Assembly: GCA_964020155.1 (NCBI GenBank)
Contig: OZ026549.1
Coordinates: 4,049,219 to 4,106,718 of the forward strand
Origin: Chondrilla cf. caribensis
Lineage: Eukaryota; Porifera; Demospongiae; Chondrillida; Chondrillidae
DNA length: 57,500 nucleotides
Direction of reading: 5' to 3'
Numbering within the stretch: the first letter of the stretch is position 1; each line of letters begins with the position of its first letter. The notes below the pieces were generated by a model, which worked only from the letters and a program-made list of their open reading frames with translations, was not told the DNA's origin and made no database searches. Below are positions 10,273-38,023 of the stretch, piece by piece. The translations under genes and the position numbers were made by a program.

Positions 10273-11623
10273 ATATTATTAATGATATTGATGAATGATA
10301 GGGCTATATGAATAGTACTGAACAATACATAGTAAATAATACCAACCACTTATGCAATAATTAAATATAATTTATAATTATTACTAGAAGCAATGTACAC
10401 GTGCAATATTATAACAATATTTTTATGTTGTTTAATACAAAGATATGCAAGAACCACACATGCTACACAGTCTGAGGATATATACATAACAGGATATACA
10501 GTATAGTAGCATTCAGTGCACTATGACGTCCAAATCTGATCTGGAGAATTTAAGATTTTTGCCTTTGCTTGCCTCAAATAGTGTAACTACACGGGAAGAC
10601 AGGGGATGCAGCAATCACTACACGTGAAATATATCATTAGAAAATGGCAACAAAGACAAAATATATATAGTTATGTAACATAAAACATTATGACTACATA
10701 AACTATCAAATAGGCTATCTATTAGTACTTATTTATGGATCCGGGCTTCATTGTTGACGAGATCAAGAGGTTGATCATAGAGATTTAGGTTAATTGGTCA
10801 GTGCATTGATGATCTTGGATCTCTTAGGCACATCACAACAGAATCAAGTAACGAGTAAGCGATTTTACATCTTATGAATCGGAGAGTTGAATTATACAGT
10901 AAGATTGTCCATGTTCTCTGCAATCATACTGGCAAGACATTTGTAGGTCACTGTAGCCGAGGGTCCCCAACGGCCGGATGTGCAATCACTACACGTACTA
11001 GTTGGATTACCCACCCCACAGGTGTGATGACCATGACACCACACCTTGTATCTAATTATGCAACTGCATGGGAACCTCTTCATAAAGGACACCTTGGAAC
11101 ACCTTGGACTACTTTAGGAACTGTAGATAGGTTGTCCACTCTTGAGGTAAAAGGGTATTAGCACTATAGGTAAGTCTATTTTGGTGCCTTAGAAAGTGTC
11201 CTTTGTAGGGAGGTATGTAATGTATGTGATGCCCTGTATTTGGAGTGTCATTCCATGGAGGATCCACTTACCTTACACTATTACAGCGGGCAAAAAGGAA
11301 CAGAAAGTTATGCATACATACATACGTACATACGTACGTAAGGTACACGTAGTGAAGATGTTTACTGTTGCTCGTATCCCATATTACATTTGGGTTGTGT
11401 GTTGTGTTCTAGTTGTAGTCTGTCCTGTTCTACAGAGGTGATTCAGCATGTGCACCATATTGGTAGAAAGACATATACTGATGGAATACATACTGGTAGT
11501 GAGCTCTAGGTTAAAGCGCCAATTTGGCAATATCAACTTTTGACAATATTTCCACCATGTGTTATTCACTTCATGCTCCTGTCCCAGTAAGACTACATAA
11601 AGGACAAACACTCATGTACATAC
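10273..11623. other. No confirmed gene; should hold the last exon of VPS37A
   Basis: VPS37A exon 11 ends with a good donor at 11623, so a terminal exon encoding the basic Mod(r) tail is expected on the minus strand here. One candidate begins DRLQLEHNTQPKCNMG after an AACAG acceptor near 11434. It does not match the HxRRxKxEKL pattern of the family, so I do not assign it. Confidence 0.4.
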
Positions 11624-18920
<7,297 letters not shown>

Positions 18921-19012
18921 TTCGACAACTGTCAGCTGACCTCCCTCAAAATGTTACTAACTTTAGAGACTGGGCGTTAATTGGAATGGGAATCCCCTAA
19001 AGTTGAAGCCTC
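18921..19012. promoter_or_regulatory. Bidirectional promoter of VPS37A and MCTS1
   Basis: Only 92 bp separate the two start codons, so both transcription starts and leaders must lie in or overlap this segment. It holds a perfect 10-bp palindrome GTCAGCTGAC (E-box CAGCTG) at 18931-18940 and a GGGCG box. There is no TATA box on either strand. Confidence 0.8.
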
Positions 19013-28870
<9,858 letters not shown>

Positions 28871-28914
28871 TTATTTGTCACACATTTTTAGTGACTTCGA
28901 TCCCGCACGTACGT

Positions 28915-28955
28915 ATACTGTGACGTCATCGCGCCATTTTATTTTCGATCGGTAT
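28915..28955. promoter_or_regulatory. Promoter-like cluster: CRE, E2F-like and YY1-like motifs
   Basis: Fifty bp after the MCTS1 stop, a perfect CRE (TGACGTCA, 28921-28928) is followed at once by TCGCGCCATTTTA, which contains E2F-like and YY1-like cores. A real core promoter here would drive either the frame at 28994 or a non-coding or divergent transcript overlapping the MCTS1 3' end. Confidence 0.45.
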
Positions 28956-28993
28956 GACATTGTAGTTCTTTACGAGTAGATTCTCCTCCCTAG

Positions 28994-29152
28994 GATCTGC
29001 GTTCAAGTCGGGATCCAATTGGTACCAAAGATTCGAGATCTGGAACGGAGGTTGTAGGATCTACTACTGGCGATTATCGTACCCAAGATGTCCGTCTATA
29101 TAGATCACCGCGGGTTGCTCGGCTTATTGGCTATGCTCGGACAATTAATAAG
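28994..29152 (+). CDS. Candidate splice-bounded exon of unknown gene
   Basis: A CTCCTCCCTAG acceptor and a GTATTA donor border 53 codons open in one frame (starts DLRSSRDPIGTKDSRSGTEV, ends RLIGYARTINK), while the other plus frames are closed. There is no ATG in it and no match I recognise. It lies just after the CRE-bearing segment. The partner exons were not found. A non-coding first exon is an alternative. Confidence 0.27.
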
Positions 29153-29247
29153 GTATTATCATAGACTCTCTATACTACTAGTCTATGGTTTTATGTTGGC
29201 TTCCTATATTTTAAGAGATCATGCACACGCGTATACGTACGTATAAT

Positions 29248-29289
29248 CATAGACACTCTAAACTACCTAAGTAGTTTAGAGTATCTATG
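29248..29289. repeat. Inverted repeat, 19-bp stem with one mismatch
   Basis: CATAGACACTCTAAACTAC, loop CTAA, then GTAGTTTAGAGTATCTATG. Confidence 0.85.
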
Positions 29290-29790
29290 GTATAATATAC
29301 GCATGCATATAACTCGACTGGGCGAACACATTCCCAGTTCTCTAGCTTCCTGACATAGGGTCGCTTTTGCCATGCAGCATTGATGGAACATGTTACCACT
29401 ACCAGCTCAATACGGCATCGTGTAATGCTGTGTGAGAAATCTATCCCGGTGTGTATATCCATCGAGCTGGTTATCATCACAGATCTTCAATGGTTGTATA
29501 TACAATATCATTGCAGTCTGCATTAATTATAAGCGGGCACATTCGTATTCGTCCTCAGCGTAACATTGCCGTGATTGTGAAAGACTCAGTTTGCATATTG
29601 TACATAATAGCATAGTAATTATAATTTCTCCAGCCACAAAACACGTATTTACAGCCACAACACGTTTTGGCAGTGAAACAAGGGTTTAAAATGCTGCAAA
29701 TATACCTTACAAAAGACACAAAAGACAATATACTTAAAAGTTACACATGCAAGATAAAAATATTGTTGGTACTGCATCACATGCAGACTT

Positions 29791-30201
29791 TTAATGTAGC
29801 GCTGAATTTTGAGATACATTATCATCCGATTCCTCTCCCATGTCGTGTCTGTCTCCTCTGTGGACAGTCAAATGCACCATCTTATCGGCTGGGGTGGGTG
29901 AGCCTCTGTTTCCAGCCTTATAGCCGTTTCTTATCCTGTATGGGAGAGCGTTTCTTCTTGAAAATGGCCTGTACAGTAAGAAAACACAACAGTTAATTGC
30001 TGCTACACTCAATCCATTTATCATATTATTCTTAGTGGTGATATGAAGTGGTGTTTGTCCTCAAAATGCAGAATAAAGTTAACTGAAATAAGACAGTGGT
30101 AGTCTGCAGTGACCATGTAAGTATTCAGATACATATACTAACCGTTCCTCGCCATCAAATTCTGGTGTTGCTACCATTCCTTTAGTCAGGTTGAATGCCA
30201 T
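29791..30201 (-). CDS. Small basic protein, unrecognised family, member 1 (78 aa)
   Basis: Exon 1 30201-30143 (GTTAGT donor) and exon 2 29968-29791 (GTACAG acceptor, stop TAA) join in phase 2 to give 78 aa. It starts MAFNLTKGMVATPEFDGEER, runs through the Arg-rich core PFSRRNALPYRIRNGYKAG, then LTVHRGDRHD, and has an acidic, Ser/Asn-rich tail. I do not recognise the family. Evidence that it is real: a second gene at 33641-34192 has the same two-exon structure, the same phase-2 intron position and the same core. There is no signal peptide or membrane segment, so cytoplasmic or nuclear. A TATA box (TATATAAG, 30289-30296) lies about 90 bp upstream of the ATG. Confidence 0.6.
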
Positions 30202-30288
30202 CCTTGTAGTAACTGCTGTTCAACTGTTCTCTCTGATTCGTTCTTAACTGTTTCTGACACTTAACTGGCATCTGCTCAGACGCTACCT

Positions 30289-30330
30289 CTTATATACTTG
30301 CCCACCTGTATCATATGTCAGATGACATCA
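30289..30330 (-). promoter_or_regulatory. TATA box and CRE/ATF-like site of small-protein gene 1
   Basis: On the minus strand TGATGTCATC (30330-30321, one base from the CRE) precedes GTATATAAGAGG (TATATAAG 30296-30289). The TATA box predicts a start near 30260 and a leader of about 60 nt. TATA plus CRE fits an inducible rather than a housekeeping promoter. Confidence 0.5.
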
Positions 30331-30389
30331 CAGAGTAAAGAGGTCAGACTTCCTGTTCTGCTGAGCTGGTTCAGAGGTAATAGGTGATC

Positions 30390-30905
30390 TCAAGCTTTGT
30401 GTACACAGGATGTGAAATGGTGTTTGGGTACAGATCAAAGAAGTGACAGATAAACTGGCTATCCTGAGTGATTGAATTTTGTATGGATTTTAAGGTTTGT
30501 GATGCATTGGAGATGTGTATGAGTGTGACATTGGTAATAATTCAATTACCTCATGGTGTGGTTGGTCAGTGTGTTGATTGTTTGATCAATATATCATTGT
30601 TTGTTTATTATTAAAAATGGCATGGTAATTACTCCTTTCAGTTCTAGTTGTTTTCAGAAACTTGGGGCTGAATACAGTATCTAAGGCATATGTTGATCAT
30701 TATGTATGCACACAGCATGTACACAGTATGTACACAGTATGTACACTGTGTGATAATTTGGCTCATTGTGTTGTGCACACCATAATAAGTAGTGTTGTTC
30801 TTATATTGTACATTCTTAAATTGTATTCGGGGTTGATTGATTTGCTCGGCTTTGAGTGCTGCTTTTTATACTACATGTCTTGTCTGTATGTAGGCCTCTG
30901 TGTAT

Positions 30906-30975
<70 letters not shown>

Positions 30976-31235
30976 CTGTGTATTTACCTGTGTACCTATG
31001 TACATACATACCTGTGTACCTGTGTATTTCAACATTTCCAGATCTTTTCCCTCTTTTGGGGAAAGTTAGTCTAAGGACCAATTCTGCAATAGTTGAGGCA
31101 GCAGTAGGAGGAAACTGCCACCTTCAATAATCGACAGGTCATCTCATAAGAAATGACATTGTTTTGATTTTCTTTGGGCATATTATAAATATTCAGTAGC
31201 TCCTACCATGACACTGTACACAGCACCTACTTAAT
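30390..31235. repeat. Upstream part of a duplicated segment, with a TG array (30899-30973)
   Basis: Words here (TTTGTGTACACAGGAT; CAGAAACTTGGGGCTGAATA; ATCTAAGGCAT) have counterparts in the same order at 34370-34680 (TTTGTGTCCACAGGATA; CAGGAAATTGGCACTGAATA; TCCAAAGCAT). The segment around each small-protein gene was therefore duplicated together. No other gene is seen. Confidence 0.55.
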
Positions 31236-31420
31236 ATGATGATAATACGTATATGCACAAAAGAACAATCTAATCAACACCTTCCTCGTAAGACGCTCTT
31301 TCAGTTGTCACCAGTAGCATCTTCCCTCCTTTCACTGCCCTTACTATTGTGGCATTTGTCCCCACAACCCACTTTTCTACATAGGAGGAATAAGGTCCAG
31401 CAAAGTGAGACCATTGCAAC

Positions 31421-31485
<65 letters not shown>

Positions 31486-31616
31486 TGTGTGTGTGTATGT
31501 ACGTGCGTGTGTGCATGTATGTGTGTGTGCGTGCATGTGTGCATGTGTGTGTGTGCGTGTGTGTGTGCATGTGTGCGTGTGTGTGCGCATGTGTGCGTGC
31601 ACATGTGCTTGTGTGC

Positions 31617-31670
<54 letters not shown>
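31421..31670. repeat. TG array with GTGCATG interruptions, 250 bp
   Basis: Two pure (TG)n ends flank a diverged centre of GTGCGTG and GTGCATG. Confidence 0.97.
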
Positions 31671-32732
31671 ACGTTTGTGTATCTTTGTGTGTATAAATGT
31701 GAGTACTTACGTACATACATACATACGTATGTATGTATATGTCCGTCTAGCCCACCCCTCACAGCATCCGTTATGGTGTACTAGCTCACAACTGTTCAGT
31801 AATGGTCCAGTGCATCTACAAACTAGGTTCATTTGATATCATGCACTCAACCAAAAATGGCAAGGTTGTCTATCAATTCACCCTACATAGCAGATTTTAA
31901 TAGAAAAACATGTTTTCTTTAATATTTACATATAAAATAGGTACATTGGTTCACTTAATTTCTCTCCAACACAAACAAACCTGACATTATTTACTGTAAT
32001 TGAATGGGACCTCTGTTACGAGGTGTGCTGAATTCATCAACTAAAAATTCAGCAATGATGAATGTAACGTGGGGACAGATCATTCTTGTTGGCGGAATGT
32101 CCGTTCCATGGACATTGGACTTTGAATGTAACTGAATATCAAACTAATATGGCCATGCGAATTTGAAACCAAGTTTTCCCACATACATGGTATACATGTG
32201 GGTGTCCATGGTAATTTTGGTATAAATCACACATACTCACACAGTTGTATAACAGTGATGTGTCCACGTCAGAATGATATTCATTACTGTGGTTTTGGAG
32301 TTATGTAAACAGTGAAATCAGGTGTACACTGGGCAGGTCGGTCACGATACTGGTGCGCTTATATCTCTCAAAAATTAATGGAGTGTTGTGTCATCCACCT
32401 ACTTACGTACATATTACGTATGTCTACTACAGGATGTCGTATAAAAATCAATGTTAGAAAGGAACTGCAAGCTATCTTCCTACACATTATCTATACAGTA
32501 TATGTATGTATGTATATCTAGGATAAGTTGGAATATTTTCAGATTTGCTGAAAAATGTTATTGGTAGTTGTTACATTTGGCAGGTTTCGCCCAAAATGTG
32601 TTTGAAATTTAATTATGTCTGATTCTTCACTCTTGGTATTTATTCTGAAGACCATTATGTATGTATGTACATATTATATAATCTTACTTTGATGGAGATA
32701 TTAGGATTGATAGCTACCTTTTTTTCATATAT
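31671..32732. other. No gene seen
   Basis: Unique, AT-rich sequence without a supported exon. Confidence 0.5.
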
Positions 32733-32888
32733 TAGAAGAGTTGCTGACTGAGAGGGACTCCAGCTGTGCATGAAGGACCCGTACATCTCGGGAATGATGC
32801 GAGGTACTGCATGTTCTTGACCACGTCCCGAGTAAGACTATCAGCTGCCTGAGTGTTATCCTTACAGAGATGGTGGCAATCATGTGCA
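32733..32888 (-). CDS. Candidate 3' terminal exon of an unknown minus-strand gene
   Basis: On the minus strand, after a CGCTAG acceptor-like site, a frame reads RAHDCHHLCKDNTQAADSL, then TRDVVKNMQYLASFPRCTG, and stops at TAA after QQLF. Its composition is protein-like. A competing frame of the same strand starts at an ATG at 32943 (MEGNPRNRRFESCLGAAS). Neither matches a family I know, and no upstream exon was found. Confidence 0.22.
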
Positions 32889-32943
32889 CGCTAGCGGCAC
32901 CAAGGCAGCTTTCAAACCTTCTGTTTCTTGGATTACCTTCCAT

Positions 32944-33640
32944 GTCATGATATTGGGATTATGCAACAGAAAACAATTATGGCAGTCACAAAATCTGAGG
33001 GATTCCCCAGAAAAGGCCCACTAACCACCTAATTACCCCTTCCAATGTATCCGGCTATACAGTATGTATACCTATATTATGTACATAATATTATAGTGAT
33101 TAGATGTACTATATCTCAAGTACAAAACACAAGTACATATATATGTACGTAGACTATATGTAATATTATATGTTTCCGGACATTTGCAGTGTACATGCAT
33201 CATGTACGTACATGTAATCTCTATTCGTTGATATATCAAATTTGTAGATTTTGCGAATTAACATAGAAAATAAGCCAGCACATGGTTAACCCCTGTACAT
33301 ATGTATTACAAAATACGTACTTTCCTTTGCCGGAATTCTGCACAAAACTATGTACATATACAATAGATGACATATACGTACATTGTGCGTCCAATGCATT
33401 GGCTTGTGTACAAATTGTGTATGTACTGTGTTTTGATTCCATTTAGAGCTATGAATTGAAACAAAAAAAAAACATTACTATCCCTAGTACTAAGTGAAAA
33501 GTTGTCTTTTCATGCTATCTTGTATGTGGCCTATGTATAGTGTATATCCTTGGGAGTATATCCATACAGTATACGTACTATGTATGTAATACTATGGGGT
33601 GATATGTTTCTGTTATACTAAAAAGCCATGTGATGGGGAA
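32944..33640. other. No gene seen
   Basis: TACGTA/ACATGTA-rich DNA between the candidate exon and the second small-protein gene. There is no supported exon. Confidence 0.5.
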
Positions 33641-34192
33641 TCATCTGTTTCCTCTGGCCTGTTGTGGGATGTTGGCTCTATGGACAGTCAGCTCCAGCGG
33701 CCTAGTGGCCGGGTAAGGAGTGTACCCTTTCTTTCTTCTGTACGGGAGAGCATTTCTCCTTGAAAACGGCCTACATGCACATGCGCAGGAAGAACAACAT
33801 GACACTGAATATGGTCACCAGCTACTACATAGTCACACAAGAGTTTGTGATCTAACGAAGAATCTGTGAACTATAGTGATGTTGCATTCAAAACTGAGTG
33901 TATGATACAGTAGAACCTCATGAAGACAAACACTTTGTGACAAATTTCTGCTTAACACAAACCACTATTTGACCAATATTTTGTTTGCTGTAATAGTGTA
34001 CATAATATAGTAAGCAAATCGTGGTAAGAAGAACATCTGATAACAAGAACTCAATTTGTGGATCCCTTGTAGTTTGTCTTAACGAGTTTCTACTGTATTA
34101 TATATGTAGCGTGCACCTGTTATCGCGTGCACAAAAGCTATATCATACCTCTCATCACCGTCGAGCTCTGGTGTTTCGAAGTTGGATGCCAT
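33641..34192 (-). CDS. Small basic protein, unrecognised family, member 2 (57 aa)
   Basis: Exon 1 34192-34149 (GTATGA donor) and exon 2 33770-33641 (ATGTAG acceptor, stop TGA) join in phase 2 to give 57 aa. It starts MASNFETPELDGDER, then PFSRRNALPYRRKKGYTPYP, then LELTVHRANIPQQARGNR. Against member 1, the segment TPE(F/L)DG(E/D)ER and the 12 residues RPFSRRNALPYR are conserved, as is LTVHR; the tail is shorter. It is very basic, with no signal peptide. A TATA-like AATAAAAG (34271-34278, minus) is about 85 bp upstream, the same spacing as in member 1. The intron carries a TIR element. Confidence 0.58.
33906..34097. mobile_element. Pogo/Tigger-like TIR element in the intron of small-protein gene 2
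   Basis: Left end TACAGTAGAACCTCATGAAG then ACAAAC; right end, inverted, TACAGTAGAAACTCGTTAAG then ACAAAC. It is flanked by TA. CAGT(A/G)GAAxCTC termini are typical of pogo-type non-autonomous elements. Confidence 0.8.
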
Positions 34193-34875
34193 TATTCTTG
34201 AAGCTGCTTACATCCGAGACTCTACAACTTTTTTCACTGTAGTTTGTGTTGAGGCTTGTAGCTGATTATGCTTTTATTCTTTTTAATATTGATTACCTCA
34301 CACAGTAGAGGTTGGACTATAATCTTGGGTCAGTTCAAGGCTTAATAGTTATAATGTCTTCAATTTACCTTTAATTTGTGTCCACAGGATACCATTGGGA
34401 ACATGTTATGATATGCAATAGGGATATGATCAGTGACCCGACTATGATACATCCTCAGTGAAAGGAAGTTGCCGAAATTTGGATATATATGCTCATGTAC
34501 ATGAGTGTGCACAAACGTGTGTATCGACGAAATTATATGCATAACATTTGAATGGTTTTTACTATTAATGTTATTGTGATTGATTGCTCAGCCTTGTAAT
34601 CAATTGCTCAGTTTGTCAGGAAATTGGCACTGAATAGTGTCCAAAGCATTCTTTGTGTCTGAGCCATTGTACACTCTGTGTCCACACTGTGGGATGACAT
34701 GGTTACTCACATGTTATGTGTACGTACGTATATCATTACGCTCATGGTGTACATTCTTGTGTTCGTGGTCATGTTCGCTGATCAGGGTGAGCTGGACTGG
34801 TGCTGCACTGTGAAGTTACTACTTGTGGAGCAGAGGAGAAATTGGGTGAAGGTCTAGATATGATATAGGGGGGAT

Positions 34876-34939
<64 letters not shown>

Positions 34940-34993
34940 GGTGCGGGTGTAGGTGTGGGTGTAGTTTTATTGTGTATGCGTGTACAAGTGTGA

Positions 34994-35054
<61 letters not shown>

Positions 35055-35061
35055 TTTGTGT

Positions 35062-35121
<60 letters not shown>

Positions 35122-35438
35122 TGCATCTGGCAATGTTTGATATCATTGTAGGGTTGCTACATGTTGATAGTGATTTTCTGTTTAATTGGATAAACAATAT
35201 ATAGGGTTTTGGGTTTTTTTTTGGGAATCTTTTCCCCTATCAATTACACACTGTATGTTCACAGTGAAAAGTACAATTGATTTACATGTGATGGATGATC
35301 CCGTGAATCCATTATATTGTTTTCTATCAGTTACAATCTTCTATCAATCTGGACGTCAATCTTGCTATTATTTAATGCTGACATTACAATGGTAAGTTTA
35401 TTTTATCTCTCATCATCAATGCAGTCATCATTCTGTCT
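34193..35438. repeat. Duplicated-segment upstream region with TG arrays (34881-34965, 34990-35120)
   Basis: The first part is the counterpart of 30390-30900. The two (TG)n arrays, separated by GGGTGGGTGG and TGTAGTTTTATTGTG, correspond to the array at 30899. No other gene is seen. Confidence 0.6.
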
Positions 35439-35616
35439 TACAGTGGAACCTGTCTATAATGGTCACTCTTGGGACGTGGAAAGTGGCTGTTGTAATATAG
35501 AGGTGGCCTGTATACACTGGTGGAATTGTACACTATAGTCTCCTTTGGACTTGTAACCTGGATCCTATAGAGAGGTGACCTGCCCATACAGTAGTCATTA
35601 TACACAGGTTTCACGT
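35439..35616. mobile_element. Pogo/Tigger-like TIR element
   Basis: Left end TACAGTGGAACCTGTCTATA then ATGG; right end, inverted, TACGTGAAACCTGTGTATAA then TGAC. TA at both borders. Confidence 0.75.
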
Positions 35617-35819
35617 ATGTACAGTTATAGCCCTTTTTGTTCAACTGTACATACAGTACATACAGTTGAGCCTTGTGTTTATCTATACACATGTAAAGTA
35701 TGTACAGTTTTAGCCTTCAGTTATTAATAATGCATGGGTTTCACTATAACATGTACTGTACATATGTACAGTGGAGCCTTGTGTTTAACTGTACATGTAT
35801 GTATGGTATGTACAGTTGA

Positions 35820-36012
35820 GCCTTCTGTTATCAATATACACGGATTTCACTGTACATGTAGTGCACATATGTGCATGTAAGCCTTCTGTTATCAATATGC
35901 ACGGATTTCACTGTACATGTAGTGCACATATGTGCATGTAAGCCTTCTGTTATCAATATGCACGGATTTCACTGTACATGTAGTGCACATATGTACATGT
36001 AAGCCTTCTGTT
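35820..36012. repeat. 61-bp minisatellite, three full units and a partial one
   Basis: Units begin at 35820, 35881, 35942 and 36003 with GCCTTCTGTTATCAATATGC and end TGTACATGTAGTGCACATATG. They are nearly identical, so recent. Confidence 0.93.
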
Positions 36013-36879
36013 AACTTTACGCACAGTACCTACAGTCAAAACGTTTGTCATCACTGTACTGTACATAAGTACAGTACAGTGAATGTCTCTGTTTGTTACT
36101 GTATGTACTACAGTATATGCTGTCCTCCTATTACCATGCACGACTGATTTAGTTGTTTTGTATTTACCAATAACCACTTGGACGAGTGTCTCAATTGTAA
36201 CTGCGGGTATGTTGTATCCAACAACCTGTGAATTGAGGTAACCTACCCACCTATATATCCGAAGAGCACATGTAAAGTTTTGATATGGTGATAAACATTG
36301 GAAAGGTTCCACTGTGTGGGTATAACACTGTATACTCAAATACACTCCATAACATTGTAGCTTGGACAAGTACATGCGCTCAAATGTGCCCTTCAACATT
36401 GTTGTCTGGCAATTATGTACATACGTATGTGTGTATCTTCTGTTGAGATTTTTACAGGACCCATTCATATGTCGATTGCTGTGTAGCAAGTTTAATCCTG
36501 ATTAATGTACACCATCCACAACTGATAATAAATAATGATATATCACAGTACACAAAAATACAACAATGTCTAATTAAAATATTAAATCACAGTATTATTA
36601 AATTATTCAATTATATAAAATAAGATTATGTACGTAATAATAAAATTTTGAGGCAAATTTACGTAACGTTGCCAAGTGAATTGCTTTGCCCCTGTTAGTC
36701 ACTATAGGAATTAATTGGAATGAAAAGATAAATTTTACTTAATTACAATCTCAGAATCAATAATCCCATCACCCTTTGTGTTATAAACTACGTATGTGCT
36801 TGGATTCTACACATAGTTAAAGAGTATTGAAATGTTTATTGAAATTGATGTCTGAGTTAATATTAGTATAATATATATG
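36013..36879. other. No gene seen
   Basis: AT-rich sequence; the minus frame at 35953-36489 has no splice-bounded, family-like segment. Confidence 0.5.
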
Positions 36880-36977
36880 TATAGCATCCGTTACCATAGA
36901 CATAGTACTATTATACAGCAATTTTATAATGTATAAAGCTCTAGCAACAGTATAAAGTGTTAGCAACGGATGCTATA
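36880..36977. mobile_element. 98-bp TIR element
   Basis: TATAGCATCCGTTACCA at the left, and its inverse CAACGGATGCTATA at the right, around an AT-rich centre. Confidence 0.75.
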
Positions 36978-36980
36978 CCA

Positions 36981-37222
36981 GTGGTGGTGGAACATAAAAA
37001 TCTTAGGGGGGGCGGTGGTCCAGTGCACGTGCAGTACAGAACACTAAGTCACCAAATTAGCATATACTAGCCACTCCTTCACTTCAGTGTTCAGTAAATT
37101 CTATGCATATGTTCATAACACCAAGGCTCATTCAAAATTATATTAATAATGTGTAATAATGTAACATTACATGTCTCCTTGAAAATTAGGGGGGGCAATG
37201 CCCCCCCCAGTTCCACCGCCTA
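36981..37222. mobile_element. TIR element with GGTGGTGGAAC ends and inner G/C runs
   Basis: Left GGTGGTGGAAC followed by TTAGGGGGGGC; right TTAGGGGGGGCAATGCCCCCCCC then GTTCCACCGCC. The outer 8-11 bp are inverted. It lies between two other foldbacks with only a few bases between. Confidence 0.55.
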
Positions 37223-37229
37223 TGTATAC

Positions 37230-37349
37230 TGGTTAAGACATGGACACTCGGGCAGTATGACATATAAAATACACTCTCCCTTGGGCGCTACGTACCCTCA
37301 GGACTTGGTATTTTATGTCATAATGCCCTTGTGCCCATGTCTTAACCAC
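37230..37349. mobile_element. Foldback element with about 40-bp arms
   Basis: The left arm TGGTTAAGACATGGACACTC then GGGCAGTATGACAT is the inverse of the right arm ATGTCATAATGCCCTTGTGC then CCATGTCTTAACCA. The centre is CCCTTGGGCGCTACGTACCC. No coding capacity. Confidence 0.85.
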
Positions 37350-38023
37350 TAAATAATATCCCAAGGCGGAGGGAACATACAGGAGCAAACGTTATGATTC
37401 CACTCAAAATAGAGTCTTAACATTCACTAATACTGTTAAGTATCTTCATTTCTACATCTAGTCTAATCGGACTTCTCCCGAGTAGGTTGAGTTCCAATTA
37501 AAAGTTCTATAGAGTCTTAACAGTTTTATTGAGCAAGTTAATCCAGGTACATGTACGTATATTGTGGATTTCCTGGTTCTGTGTAATTTTGGTACTGTAT
37601 GTTGAATACTTGTGTGTGTGTATGTATTTTACTATGTAAAAATTTAAAGATTCAAACCTCACAAACATTTTTCTCTGTACGTGTGTTTAACTAATCTACC
37701 GAACCTGGTGTTATAGTGCAGTATACGTATATTATGGCACATAACATGTGCCTGTATCCTGTATTGGTGGCAACATGAATATACTCTCAATGAACCACCA
37801 CTTGAATGAGTACCTACATATGAACATACATGTATCCTGATTAGTAGCAACATCGAAGGGACCGACAGGGATTAATACCCTCCTATGTTGTATACCTGAG
37901 ATCCCCAGATGTACATGGCGATGGATTTCAATAGCAATCAATCAGGTGAATCTTTCCCCTCTCTATCAGTCCTAAAGGTGACTTAACACATACTTTATGG
38001 TGCATACCTCATGTACTCCTTGT
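37350..38023. other. No gene seen; 3' flank of the next gene
   Basis: No supported exon. Confidence 0.5.

Noticed and set aside
11384..11450. Last VPS37A exon DRLQLEHNTQPKCNMG
   Set aside because: In phase but lacks the basic HxRRxKxEKL pattern of the Mod(r) tail; not assigned.
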